The position numbers and the translations under genes were made by a program. Positions 16,737 to 24,759 of a DNA stretch of 64,000 nt are shown one piece after another; the stretch's first letter is position 1, and every line of letters starts with the position of its first letter. The notes under the pieces are model-generated. The model saw nothing but the letters and a program-made list of their open reading frames with translations. It had not been told where the DNA came from and did no database searches. This DNA comes from Salinispora fenicalii (lineage in GTDB: Bacteria; Actinomycetota; Actinomycetes; Mycobacteriales; Micromonosporaceae). The DNA lies in contig NZ_AZWQ01000009.1 of NCBI RefSeq assembly GCF_000514815.1, forward strand, positions 38,299-102,298. The letters are read 5' to 3'.

Positions 16737-17285
16737 TCATTTCCGGCCGGCGGCGTCAACCGCTGCCAGCAGGTCGGTGAGGTCGTACCCGCCGTCGTGT
16801 CGGGCACCGTTGACGAACAGTGTCGGGGTGGCCTCCACACCGCTGCGAATGCCGCCGACGAAGTCCCGCCGGACCCGATCGCCGTGGGCCTGCCGTTCGG
16901 TCTCGGCGTCGATTTCGGCGGCGGAGAGACCGAGTTGTCCGACGCCGAGCGAGAGGTGTACCGGGTCGAGCTGGTCCTGGTGCTCGTACAACCAGTCGTG
17001 CATCTCCCAGAACCGTCCCCGGGCTCCGGCCGCCTCGGTGGCATGGGCGGCGTTCTCCGCGTACGGGTGCACGTTGGAGATCGGGAAGTGTCGGTAGACC
17101 AGCCGGACCGTGTCGGCCCGCTGACGGAGTAGTTCACTGAGGTTGGCGTAGGCGACCCCGCAGAACTGGCACTGGAAGTCCGCGTACTCAACGAGCGTCA
17201 CCGGCGCGTCCACCGGTCCCCGGACGTGGTCGCTCTCCGTCACCGGGGTTCGGAGGAGTGGGGTGACCTGGTGTGGGGTCGTCAT
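16737..17285 (-). CDS. DsbA-family thioredoxin-fold oxidoreductase
   Basis: This 182-residue protein has the redox motif CQFC (residues 39-42, within YADFQCQFCGVAY) and the DsbA-like helical insert and cis-Pro segment (SGVEATPTLFVNG). There is no signal peptide from the ATG at 17285, so it appears cytosolic, as in the group related to the thioredoxin domain of NhaA-type proteins. The upstream in-frame extension is Pro/Arg-rich and unlikely to be translated. It probably acts on thiols or detoxifies small molecules; the partner is unknown. Confidence 0.85.
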   Translation of the reverse strand: MTTPHQVTPLLRTPVTESDHVRGPVDAPVTLVEYADFQCQFCGVAYANLSELLRQRADTVRLVYRHFPISNVHPYAENAAHATEAAGARGRFWEMHDWLYEHQDQLDPVHLSLGVGQLGLSAAEIDAETERQAHGDRVRRDFVGGIRSGVEATPTLFVNGARHDGGYDLTDLLAAVDAAGRK

Positions 17286-17526
17286 CACCGCACCACCCAA
17301 CAGGTGCCCCGTGCCGACCAGGTCGGCACGTTCGGATCGGTCATGCCCCCACTGTCGCTGGTGGCGGGGTGAGGGCGGCTCACCCGGCCCGGATGGTTCC
17401 CGACTTCGCGGCGTCGGCGCGACGAGTTGGTTGTGCGGCCAGCGGAGGAGGGCGTGGCAAGTGACCACGCCGGGCGGGCGGGGTCTGCGCGTTTCGTCGC
17501 ATCAGGCCGCTACATTGGGCCCGTGA

Positions 17527-17661
17527 CTGTTTCGGGTCTCGGGTACTCCGGCCCTTGACTGTTCGGATTGAGAACTGTTCGTGTTGACAACTGTTCGTGT
17601 TTGATTACTAGTCGGGCTGGTAACTGTTCCGGATGGGAGATGTTCGGGTTGGGGGCTGTTC
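17527..17661 (+). repeat. Array of degenerate 16-bp tandem repeats
   Basis: CTGTTC or near copies start at 17527, 17559, 17575, 17591, 17608 (CTAGTC), 17624, 17640 and 17656; the slot at 17543 is eroded. Spacing is 16 bp apart from one 17-bp step. The unit consensus is about CTGTTCGGGTTGAGAA. The tract is T-rich compared with its surroundings and lies within the 554-bp gap 17286-17839, which holds no supported gene. Downstream, 17755-17763 and 17781-17789 form a 9-bp inverted repeat about 50 bp before the STAS gene. Confidence 0.7.
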
Positions 17662-17839
17662 CAGTTAAAAGACAGCTCCGTAACCGGAGGGTGAAATATT
17701 CGGATAAGAGCGACCTGGCATTCGAACCCCAAGAATTGCTCACCCCAGGGGGTGGCGACCGAGCGTGTCGGAGGAATACTCTCGGTCGCGGCCTGCGTAC
17801 TGATGAGGTGCCTGTTGGTGGGCGAGTGGAGGTACTCAC

Positions 17840-18202
17840 GTGAGCCTGTCGATCGTAAAGGCGGTCCTACCCGGGAGCGTCGTGGAGATCTCGCCGCGCG
17901 GTGAGATCGATGTCGATACCGCGTACGAGGTACGTGAGGCGGTCGCTGAGGTCCTGGCCAAAGGCCGTCCTCGCCGCATCGAGTTGAACATGCGGCTGGT
18001 GACCTTCATCGACTCTGTCGGCATTAGCGCGATGGTCGCCGGCTTCCAGACCGCAGAGGTGAGCGGCGTGAAGCTGGTGGTAACCGAGCCGAGCCGGTTC
18101 GTGCACCGGCAGCTCTGGGTTGCTGGTCTACTCGGCCTCTTCGGCGCCCCCGAGCCCTACGTCGCGGGGGCGGCGGCCCCAGAGGTCCTGCCGGGAGCCT
18201 GA
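17840..18202 (+). CDS. STAS-domain anti-sigma factor antagonist
   Basis: This 120-residue protein of the SpoIIAA/RsbV type would bind an anti-sigma kinase when unphosphorylated and so free a sigma factor. It shows ISPRGEIDVDTAYEVREAV at the N-terminus and the phosphorylation-loop region TFIDSVGISAMVAG with Ser59 as the likely phosphosite. The GTG start has GGAGG 7 bases upstream. No kinase or sigma-factor gene is adjacent, so its partners are elsewhere. The upstream 16-bp repeat array may control it. Confidence 0.85.
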   Translation: MSLSIVKAVLPGSVVEISPRGEIDVDTAYEVREAVAEVLAKGRPRRIELNMRLVTFIDSVGISAMVAGFQTAEVSGVKLVVTEPSRFVHRQLWVAGLLGLFGAPEPYVAGAAAPEVLPGA

Positions 18203-18219
18203 CTTAGCTCGCCCCGGGC

Positions 18220-18271
18220 GGTGTGCGGGCCGGGAGCTGTTCGGCAGCGGACGGCTCCCGGCCCGCACACC
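18220..18271. terminator. Hairpin terminator between convergent genes
   Basis: 18-bp arms (18220-18237 and 18254-18271) with a 16-base loop lie between the STAS gene end and the stop of the leftward exported protein gene at 18276. Confidence 0.7.
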
Positions 18272-18275
18272 CGGG

Positions 18276-19343
18276 CTAGTAAACCGACAGATGCACGTGG
18301 TTGGTGTGGTCGCTCGATGGATCGCCGGCGGCCCCGCTGTACGACTGCCACCCACTGCTGGGCAGCCAGATTTGCCGATACCAGATCACGTAGAGCACCG
18401 CGAGTTGGTCGGCGTTGTCCACCAGGAACGCCGCCAGGTTGTTGCCGTACGTTCGGTCGCCGCCGGTGGCATCTCCGCCGAAGCCATCCGGCTGAGCGGC
18501 GAAGTCGCAGGCCCGGCCCTTGGGGTGCTCGCCGGAGCTGCCGGAGCGGAAGCAGGACACGTAGCGGGTGAAACCGGCCGCCTTTGCCTGGTTCAACGCA
18601 TGCAATGTTCGCGGGGTAATGCAACCATCCGCCGGGGTGGGATCATTGACGCTGCACGTCTCAGCCGGCCAGGAACCATCCGCGTTGCGTGGGGCCGGGG
18701 CCGCCTGGGTCGAGTTCTGGGTGGTGTTGGTGGGGGCGGCTGCGGCGCGGGCCTGCTCATTGGCGACCGTCAGCGCCTTCTCCGCCTGCTCCTTGCGCTT
18801 GGCCATCAGGGCCTCTTGCTTGCGCTGTTCGATGATTTCGGCCTCGACCGCCTGGCTGTCCTGGGTGATCTGCTCTTGGGTCTCCTGCAACTGGTGCAGG
18901 GCCTGATCCTCGTTGGCGACTACCGCCTCCAACGTGGCGACGCGGTCCAGGAGGTTTTCCGGTGAGTCGTTGTCGAGTAGCACCGACGCGGTGCGCAGCG
19001 GACCGGTGCGATAGGCCAAGTCGGCGATCTGCTCAACCCGCTCGGTGTGCTCGGCGTGCTCGGCCTTGGTGGTGTTGAGTTGGGCGGTGAGCTGCTGCTG
19101 TCGCTGCACCGACTCGGTAAGCGCCCGTTTGGCGTCCAGGTAGCCCTTGCTGGCTGCCTCGAGCTCGGCGCGAAGGGCAGGGGTGCCGCCCTCCGGGTCG
19201 TCGGTCACCGCGAGCTGGCGGGTGGGGGGAGCGGCTACCGCGGGGCCGGCGGGGACGAGGCCGGCGCTGATGAGGGTGAGCGCCACAATGATCAAGGCCG
19301 CCGCTCGGACGGCGCGGTGTCGTACGGGTGCCACTGTTGGCAT
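18276..19343 (-). CDS. Exported coiled-coil protein with peptidase-M15-like C-terminal domain
   Basis: This encodes 355 residues: a signal peptide (residues 1-38, ending VAAPP), a long coiled coil (about 55-200, rich in Gln/Glu/Ala) resembling the N-domain of peptidoglycan hydrolase regulators, a Thr/Asn/Ala linker, and a C-terminal domain from about 225. The last part carries H273 in GEHPKGRACDF with D280, and H349/H351 in NHVHLSVY, a spacing like the zinc ligands of LAS/M15 carboxypeptidases. Coiled coil plus hydrolase suggests cell-wall remodelling. The ATG at 19343 follows GGAAGGAC; a TTG 21 bases upstream is less likely. Activity is not proven. Confidence 0.75.
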   Translation of the reverse strand: MPTVAPVRHRAVRAAALIIVALTLISAGLVPAGPAVAAPPTRQLAVTDDPEGGTPALRAELEAASKGYLDAKRALTESVQRQQQLTAQLNTTKAEHAEHTERVEQIADLAYRTGPLRTASVLLDNDSPENLLDRVATLEAVVANEDQALHQLQETQEQITQDSQAVEAEIIEQRKQEALMAKRKEQAEKALTVANEQARAAAAPTNTTQNSTQAAPAPRNADGSWPAETCSVNDPTPADGCITPRTLHALNQAKAAGFTRYVSCFRSGSSGEHPKGRACDFAAQPDGFGGDATGGDRTYGNNLAAFLVDNADQLAVLYVIWYRQIWLPSSGWQSYSGAAGDPSSDHTNHVHLSVY

Positions 19344-19569
19344 ATGCAGATGTCCTTCCGTCAACCACCGACCGGGTTAGCTGACGGGTTCGGGACGGAA
19401 GATCCCTACCGCTGACGCGGATGCACCCCAGGTACCTGGTTCCCCGGCTCACCCGGGCGGGTGATTAGGCGGCGGCCTCGCCGGCACCGGTGTGCCGCCT
19501 GGCGCAGGCCGGCTCAGAGCCTAACCGGTGCGGCTGAGGCGGGCGTACTCGGTAGTTGAGCGGAGCTCA

Positions 19570-20484
19570 CTACCACTCGACGGACCCGCAGTCCCCGCTG
19601 TCCGGCCCCGACTCGACCTGTAACGTCGCGTGCTCGATGTGGAAGTCCTCCTTCAGCGCGGATCGGGCGGCTCCGAGGACCGCGCCGACATCGGCGGTGG
19701 AGGCGACGGTGAGGTGCGCGGAGGTTACCTCCATGCCGGAGGTGAGGGTCCAGATGTGCAGGTCGTGCACCTCGCTCACTCCGGGTACGGCGACCAGCCG
19801 GTCGTGCACCGCGGTGACTTTGAGGTGGTCCGGCGCGGCCTGGACCAGGATGCGTAGGGCTGCCCGCCCGAGCCGCCAGGTCCGCGGCAGGATGAACAGC
19901 CCGATCGCCACTGCTACGAGCGGATCAGCCCACCGCCAGCCCGTGCCGGCGATAACCAGTGCCGCCGCGATCACGCCGAGGCTGCCGAGCAGGTCGCCCA
20001 ACACTTCGAGGTAGGCGCCCTGAATATTGATGCTCTCCTTTGCGCCCGGGCGTAGCAGTGCGAAGGCGACGATATTGGCGAGAAGGCCCAGGATGGCCAC
20101 GACCAACATGGGCCCGGTGCTTACCTCGGGCGGATCACCGAAGCGGCGGACGGCCTCCACCAGCACATAGATCGAGACAGCGGAGAGGAGTAGGGCGTTG
20201 GCGAGGGCGGCCAGCACCTCCAGCCGGTAGAGCCCGAAGGTGCGCTGCGGGTCCCCGCCGCGGCGCCGGGTGGCGGTCAGCGCGGCGAGGGCCATGCCGA
20301 TGCCGAGGACGTCGGTGAACATGTGCCCGGCGTCGCTGAGCAGGGCCAGAGATCCGGTGCGGACAGCGGTCACCGCCTCCGCCACCATCAGGGCGGCGAG
20401 CAGGGCGAAGGCGGCCCAGAGGCGCCCCCGGTGCCGCTGCCCCGCGTTGGCTACCGCCCCATGGTGGTCATGTGCTGCACCCAC
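19570..20484 (-). CDS. Cation diffusion facilitator (CDF) metal exporter
   Basis: This 304-residue inner-membrane H+/metal antiporter exports zinc, cadmium or cobalt. A His-rich N-terminus (HDHH) is followed by six membrane helices with the metal site LLSDAGHMFTDVLG in helix 2 and the paired LEVLGDLLGSLG in helix 5, then a cytosolic ferredoxin-like domain (VHDLHIWTLTSGMEVTSAHL). The GTG start has a GGAAGG site 7 bases upstream. A 14-bp palindrome at 20531-20544 could bind a metal sensor. Metal specificity cannot be read from sequence alone. Confidence 0.9.
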   Translation of the reverse strand: MGAAHDHHGAVANAGQRHRGRLWAAFALLAALMVAEAVTAVRTGSLALLSDAGHMFTDVLGIGMALAALTATRRRGGDPQRTFGLYRLEVLAALANALLLSAVSIYVLVEAVRRFGDPPEVSTGPMLVVAILGLLANIVAFALLRPGAKESINIQGAYLEVLGDLLGSLGVIAAALVIAGTGWRWADPLVAVAIGLFILPRTWRLGRAALRILVQAAPDHLKVTAVHDRLVAVPGVSEVHDLHIWTLTSGMEVTSAHLTVASTADVGAVLGAARSALKEDFHIEHATLQVESGPDSGDCGSVEW

Positions 20485-20530
20485 TCGGACACCTTCCGCC
20501 GGCTGTCCGGTCCTGCACCCAACCTATGTT

Positions 20531-20544
20531 CACATTGCCATGTG
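20531..20544. promoter_or_regulatory. Candidate metal-sensor operator upstream of the CDF gene
   Basis: CACAT-TGCC-ATGTG is a perfect 5-bp dyad with a 4-base spacer, 47 bp upstream of the exporter's GTG. ArsR- or MerR-type sensors bind such sites. Only the dyad is seen; the regulator is not in the window. Confidence 0.3.
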
Positions 20545-20595
20545 TATGCCGAAATCGCCCTGAGCCGTGCCGCGGAACCGCGACCAGCGGGGACG

Positions 20596-20654
20596 CCCTG
20601 GGCGGTGACACCCTGGGCGGTGACAACCCAGCGGTCGCGCCCCGGGCGGCGACA
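20596..20654 (+). repeat. Short 15-bp tandem repeats
   Basis: Two exact 15-bp copies (CCCTGGGCGGTGACA at 20596-20610 and 20611-20625) and a degenerate third at 20640-20654 lie between the ends of the CDF upstream region and the HelD-like gene. No role is evident. Confidence 0.6.
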
Positions 20655-20682
20655 CCGGGCAGCGCGATCAGTCGAGCGCCGC

Positions 20683-22800
20683 TCAACCGGACACGTCAAC
20701 CGTGGTGAGCCGTTGGGTGGCGCGGGACAGCGCGACGTACAACGTCCGCACGCCCGACCCCGGCTCCGCTCGGATCTCACCCGGGGCGACCAGGACGACG
20801 CCGTCGTACTCCATGCCCTTGGCCTCCAGACTCGTCACCACCTGCAACCGGGGCGCGTCGAGCCCGTCCAGCCAACCGGCGACCTCGGCCCGGCGCGGCA
20901 CCGGCGTGACCACGCCGACCGTACCGGGGACCTCGGCGAGCAAGGTGGTGACCGCCGCCAGCACGGTGGTCTCCAACTCGGCCGGCGGCACACTCAGCCG
21001 CACCGGGTCGACTCCGGTCGAGCGGACGGCGATCGGCAGCGGGAGGTCCGGGTCAACCCGCCGGATTTCGGCCGCCGCCACCGCGAAGATCTCCGCCGGG
21101 TTGCGGTAGTTGGTGGTCAGGGTGAAGTGGTGCCGCGGACGCCGGCCGAGTGCTTGGTCGCGGGCCCGCGCCAACTCCGCCGGGTCGCCGGTCCACGCCG
21201 TCTGCGCGGGATCGCCAACCACGGTCCAGGAGGCCAACCGCCCCCGCCGGCCGATCATGCGCCACTGCATCGGTGACACATCCTGGGACTCGTCCACCAC
21301 CACGTGCGTGTACTCGCGATAGTCCTCGGGCCGCTCGCGGGCGGCCTGTCGGGCGGCGCGCTGCCGATCGGCGAACGTGCTCAGCTCGCGCACCCCGCCC
21401 GCTAGCTGGAACGGGTCCCGCCGGGGCCGGGCCGGCTTCATCGGTTTGCCGAGCAGGGCGTCCAACTCGTCGAGCAGCGCGACGTCGGCCACGGTCAACC
21501 CAAGGGCACCCCCGGCCCGGTACGCCTCGCCGAGCAGGCGGACCTCGTCGGCGGAGAGTACGCCCGCGGCGTACCGGCGCAGCCGCTCGGGCTGGGCCAG
21601 CCAGTCGAGTACGTGCCGCGGGTGTAGCCGGGGCCACCACGCCTTCAGGAACTCGCGGAAGTCCGTCCGGTCGGCCAACTCGTCCTCGAACGCCCGCTGC
21701 TTCGGCAGCCCGGGAATGCCTAGCTTCCGGGCCTGCGCCCAGAGCGCGGCGAAGACCCCGTCGAAGCCCACCCGGCGTACTTCGTTGCGCCGTGCGCCCC
21801 GCCGCAACGCCCGATCGCGGATCGCGGTCAGTTCGCGACGGTCCACCCGCAGTAGCTCGCCCTGGTAGAGCAGCCGCAACTCGTCCGGGGTGCCCGGCGC
21901 TGCGTCCCGGGCGGCCCGCTCCAGGACCCGCCGCATCCGCAGCGAGCCCTTCACCGCGGCGACCTCCGGCGGGTCGGTACGGGTCGCACGCACCCCCGGG
22001 AAGAGCCCACCGAGGGCGGCGAGGGTCGCGGTCTCCTCGCCCAGCGACGGCAGCACCGACCCGATGTACTCGACGAACACGGCCGACGGCCCGACCACCA
22101 GAATGCCGCCGCCGGCGTACCGGCTGCGGTCGGTGTAGAGCAGATACGCCGCGCGGTGCAGGGCCACTGCCGTCTTGCCGGTCCCCGGGCCGCCGGAGAC
22201 CACGGTGACACCGTTGCCCGGGGAGCGGATCGCCTCGTCCTGCTCGCGCTGAATGGTCGCCACAATGTCCCGCATTCCCCGTCCGGTCGCCTGGGACAGG
22301 GAGGCCAGCAGGGCGCCGTCGCCGACCGTCGTCATCTCCGGCGGAGTGGCAGCCGGGTCGAGTAGGTCGTCCTCGACTCCGGTGACCCGCTCTCCGCTTG
22401 AGGAGATCATGCGGCGGCGGATTACGCCCAGCGGCTGCGCCGGGGTCGCCCGGTAGAAGGCGGCGGCGGCCGGGGCCCGCCAGTCCACCACCAACGTCCT
22501 GGCATCCTCGTCCCGGATGCCGAGGCGCCCAACGTGCAGCACCTGCCGGTTGTGCAGGTCGAGTCGGCCGAAGACAAGCCCCTCGTGCTCAGCGTCGAGC
22601 AGGTGCCGGCGCTGCGCCGCGTGGAAGACCATCGCGTCCCGCTCGACCAGCGCGCCAAAGTTGCCGACCCGAGCCAGGCGATAGCCGTCGGACTCGGCGC
22701 GGACCGCCGCCTGGCGCAGCTCGGCGAGGCGTGCGTACACCCGGTCCAGGTGCCGTTGCTCGACGGCAATCTCCTGCTCCAGCTCGGTCCGGTCGGTCAA
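20683..22800 (-). CDS. HelD-type UvrD-like ATPase (RNA polymerase remodelling)
   Basis: This 705-residue superfamily I protein of the actinobacterial HelD group frees stalled RNA polymerase from DNA. It has an N-terminal coiled coil (residues 1-60), a Q-motif QREQDEAIR at 184-192, Walker A GGPGTGKT at 203-210, Walker B HVVVDESQDVSPMQW, the motif IV-VI region LTTNYRNP, and a C-terminal TLYVALSRATQ. It is shorter than UvrD and has the HelD-specific insert after Walker A. It starts at TTG (22800), supported by AGGAGG 8 bases upstream. Actinobacterial relatives (HelR) confer rifamycin tolerance; I saw no rifamycin-associated element in the short upstream region. Confidence 0.85.
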   Translation of the reverse strand: MTDRTELEQEIAVEQRHLDRVYARLAELRQAAVRAESDGYRLARVGNFGALVERDAMVFHAAQRRHLLDAEHEGLVFGRLDLHNRQVLHVGRLGIRDEDARTLVVDWRAPAAAAFYRATPAQPLGVIRRRMISSSGERVTGVEDDLLDPAATPPEMTTVGDGALLASLSQATGRGMRDIVATIQREQDEAIRSPGNGVTVVSGGPGTGKTAVALHRAAYLLYTDRSRYAGGGILVVGPSAVFVEYIGSVLPSLGEETATLAALGGLFPGVRATRTDPPEVAAVKGSLRMRRVLERAARDAAPGTPDELRLLYQGELLRVDRRELTAIRDRALRRGARRNEVRRVGFDGVFAALWAQARKLGIPGLPKQRAFEDELADRTDFREFLKAWWPRLHPRHVLDWLAQPERLRRYAAGVLSADEVRLLGEAYRAGGALGLTVADVALLDELDALLGKPMKPARPRRDPFQLAGGVRELSTFADRQRAARQAARERPEDYREYTHVVVDESQDVSPMQWRMIGRRGRLASWTVVGDPAQTAWTGDPAELARARDQALGRRPRHHFTLTTNYRNPAEIFAVAAAEIRRVDPDLPLPIAVRSTGVDPVRLSVPPAELETTVLAAVTTLLAEVPGTVGVVTPVPRRAEVAGWLDGLDAPRLQVVTSLEAKGMEYDGVVLVAPGEIRAEPGSGVRTLYVALSRATQRLTTVDVSG

Positions 22801-22837
22801 CGTTCGTTCCTCCTGGCGTCGGTGACCTGCTCGGCGG

Positions 22838-23391
22838 TCAACCGCACGAGGGTACGCCCCGTTCGTCGAGGACCTGGCCCAGCACCCCGGCCAGGGCGGT
22901 GTTCACCACGCCGGGGCGTTCCAGCATCAGCAGGTGCCTGCGCCGGGGCACACGGTCCGCCGGAAGGTCGGCAGCGCGGCGGTGATGGACTCCGTGCACG
23001 GCAGCGGGGTCAGCCGGTCCCGGTCGCCGACCAAGGTGGCCCTTGGCAGGTGGGCCAGGCCAGTCAGGGCCGCCAGCCGATGTTGGGCTCCGGTCGAGGC
23101 GCGGAAGCCGTCGATCGAGCGGAGTGACGCGTGGGCCACGGCGCGGGTGACCAGGCGAAGATCGGCTGGGTTGTACCGGTCGCCGAAGAGCACCCAGCGG
23201 CTGCTGGGCCGGGGGGCGCGGAGTAACGGCCGGGGCGGCCGCCGAGTTCCGCAGCGGGCCAGGACGCCGGCGCCGGTGCTCTCCGCGAGTCGGATCAGCC
23301 GGGCGACCCGGGGCGACAGGGCATAGACGGTGTGCGCGTGCCCCTCGGCGGTGGTGGAGACGAAGACCAGACCGGCGACGCGGGCGGCGAC
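22838..23391 (-). pseudogene. Decayed alpha/beta hydrolase remnant
   Basis: Two adjacent leftward frames together encode the C-terminal half of an alpha/beta hydrolase. One frame gives RVAGLVFVSTTAEGHAHT through LVGDRDRLTPLP; after a shift near 22960-22985 the other frame gives RRRHLLMLERPGVVNTAL. The lid, acid-loop and terminal His-containing (RHLLMLERP) segments are recognisable. The N-terminal half with the nucleophile elbow is missing. It is therefore truncated and frameshifted, and not expected to be functional. Confidence 0.7.
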
Positions 23392-23452
23392 GTGTGGGGT
23401 GGCGGTGGGCGTACCCCATATAGCGGGAGCGCAACTCCGCTGACCAGCGAAA

Positions 23453-23494
23453 AATGGTGCGGCACGGCGGGAAATCCCGCCGTGCCGCACCATT
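23453..23494 (-). terminator. Strong Rho-independent terminator
   Basis: Perfect 19-bp arms (23453-23471 and 23476-23494) with an AAAT loop are followed, reading leftward, by a T-run. It sits 39 bp after the stop of the leftward gene at 23533. Confidence 0.85.
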
Positions 23495-23532
23495 CGTTGC
23501 TCCCCCAGCGGGGCAGCCGGGTAGCGGGAGGG

Positions 23533-23862
23533 TCAGCCCTCGAAGACGCCGGCCTCGACGAGGCGCTTCTCGGTGGCGTCCCAGCCGTCACCCGGGTGGA
23601 TGGTGTTGAGGGCGCTCAGCTCCGCCCGAATCTTGGCGGCGTGGCCCGCGGCGGCCAGCGTCCGGATCTCCTCGACGAAAGCGTCGGAGTCGGTGCGCAG
23701 GTGCTCGGTCTTGCCGTTGGTCAGGTTACGCACGTACACGTTCTGGCCGCCGTTGAGTGGAATCAGGTACTTGAACTCGCCCAGCACGCTGAGGGCACCA
23801 CCCTGGCCAGCCTGGCCGGCCCGGACAGACGCGCGCGCGGTCTTCGAGGTGTTGCTCGCCAC
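23533..23862 (-). CDS. Conserved hypothetical protein
   Basis: This 109-residue cytosolic protein reads like a genuine gene, with GEFKYLIPLNGGQNVYVRNL, a Gly/Ala/Ser-rich N-terminus, and a helical C-terminus ending LVEAGVFEG. The GTG start has AAGGAG about 9 bases upstream, and a strong terminator follows. I do not recognise the family and cannot assign a role. The strong expression signals suggest an abundant transcript. Confidence 0.75.
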   Translation of the reverse strand: MASNTSKTARASVRAGQAGQGGALSVLGEFKYLIPLNGGQNVYVRNLTNGKTEHLRTDSDAFVEEIRTLAAAGHAAKIRAELSALNTIHPGDGWDATEKRLVEAGVFEG

Positions 23863-24172
23863 GGAGGTACTCCTTGCAGACGTACGGGAGGACGCGGGTA
23901 AGACGTCCGGGGGCTGGTGCGGACCTCACCCGGTGGGTGATCCGCGGAGAAGTTCGCGGCACAGGCCGCCAATGGAACTGTACACGAGCGGGTGGCTGGG
24001 TTGGCCACCGCCTCGGGTTGGTCCAACGGGCTCACCCGACCGGCTATTCCGGGACCCGGATTTTCCGAATCCCTGGCGTACCATCCGTCACACCAGTCAT
24101 GATGTGCCCCGGTAGCCACCTGGCTCGACGAGGTCGTAGGGGAAGACGCACCTCGCTCCCCGGGAGGTCACC
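23863..24172. other. Divergent promoter region, no gene seen
   Basis: These 310 bp lie between the leftward hypothetical gene and the rightward DUF3145 gene. They contain both ribosome sites and presumably both promoters. No coding frame, repeat or RNA gene stands out. Confidence 0.5.
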
Positions 24173-24664
24173 GTGCCAACGCGTGGCGTCGTATACGTCC
24201 ACTCGACCCCGCTCGCCGTGTGCTCGCACGTCGAGTGGGCGATCGCGCGCGTCCTCGCGGCGCCGGTCAACCTGCAGTGGACAGCTCAACCCGTTGACCC
24301 CGGCGCCCGCCGGGCGGAGTGCGGGTGGACCGGTCGCCCCGGAACGGGCGCCGAGCTGGCTGCTGCCCTCCGGCAGTGGCCCATGATCCGTTTCGAGGTC
24401 ACCGAGGAGCCGAGTCCCGGCGTCGATGGGGAACGCTTCATGTATGTCCCAGGCCGTGGGCTCTTCCGGGCAACCATCGGCGCAGCCGGCGACATTCAGC
24501 TCGGTGAGGACCGGTTGCGCAGCATCATGACGGAAGCCCGGGCGCCCGAAGCGCTCGCCCATGCCCTGGAGAAGGCCCTCGGGGCGGCCTGGGATGCCGA
24601 GCTGGAGCCCTACCGGTACGCCGGTGATGGCGCCCCGGTGACGCTGCTCACCCGCGTTGGCTGA
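24173..24664 (+). CDS. DUF3145 family protein
   Basis: This 163-residue protein matches the actinobacterial DUF3145 pattern: an N-terminal VVYVHSTPLAVCSHVEWAIA, a central FRATIGAAGDIQLGEDRLR, and a C-terminal ALGAAWDAELEPYRYAG. The family is characteristically encoded beside the fatty-acid synthase genes in Streptomyces, as it is here within 3 kb of them. The GTG is preceded by GGGAGG. Molecular function is unknown; a link with fatty-acid synthesis is inferred from conserved position. Confidence 0.85.
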   Translation: MPTRGVVYVHSTPLAVCSHVEWAIARVLAAPVNLQWTAQPVDPGARRAECGWTGRPGTGAELAAALRQWPMIRFEVTEEPSPGVDGERFMYVPGRGLFRATIGAAGDIQLGEDRLRSIMTEARAPEALAHALEKALGAAWDAELEPYRYAGDGAPVTLLTRVG

Positions 24665-24759
24665 GGTGCACCCACGAAGGTGAGGGCGCTACGTGTTTCG
24701 GTGGCGGCCACTCGGCGCGGGTAGGGTCGACTTGCCCCGACCGGCGTCGAGAGAGTGGG

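Noticed and set aside
17502..17839. Leftward open frames through the 16-bp repeats with Asn/Pro/Ser-rich peptides
   Set aside because: The repeat period is not a multiple of three and the frames have no ribosome site, so the peptide repetition is a by-product of the DNA repeat.
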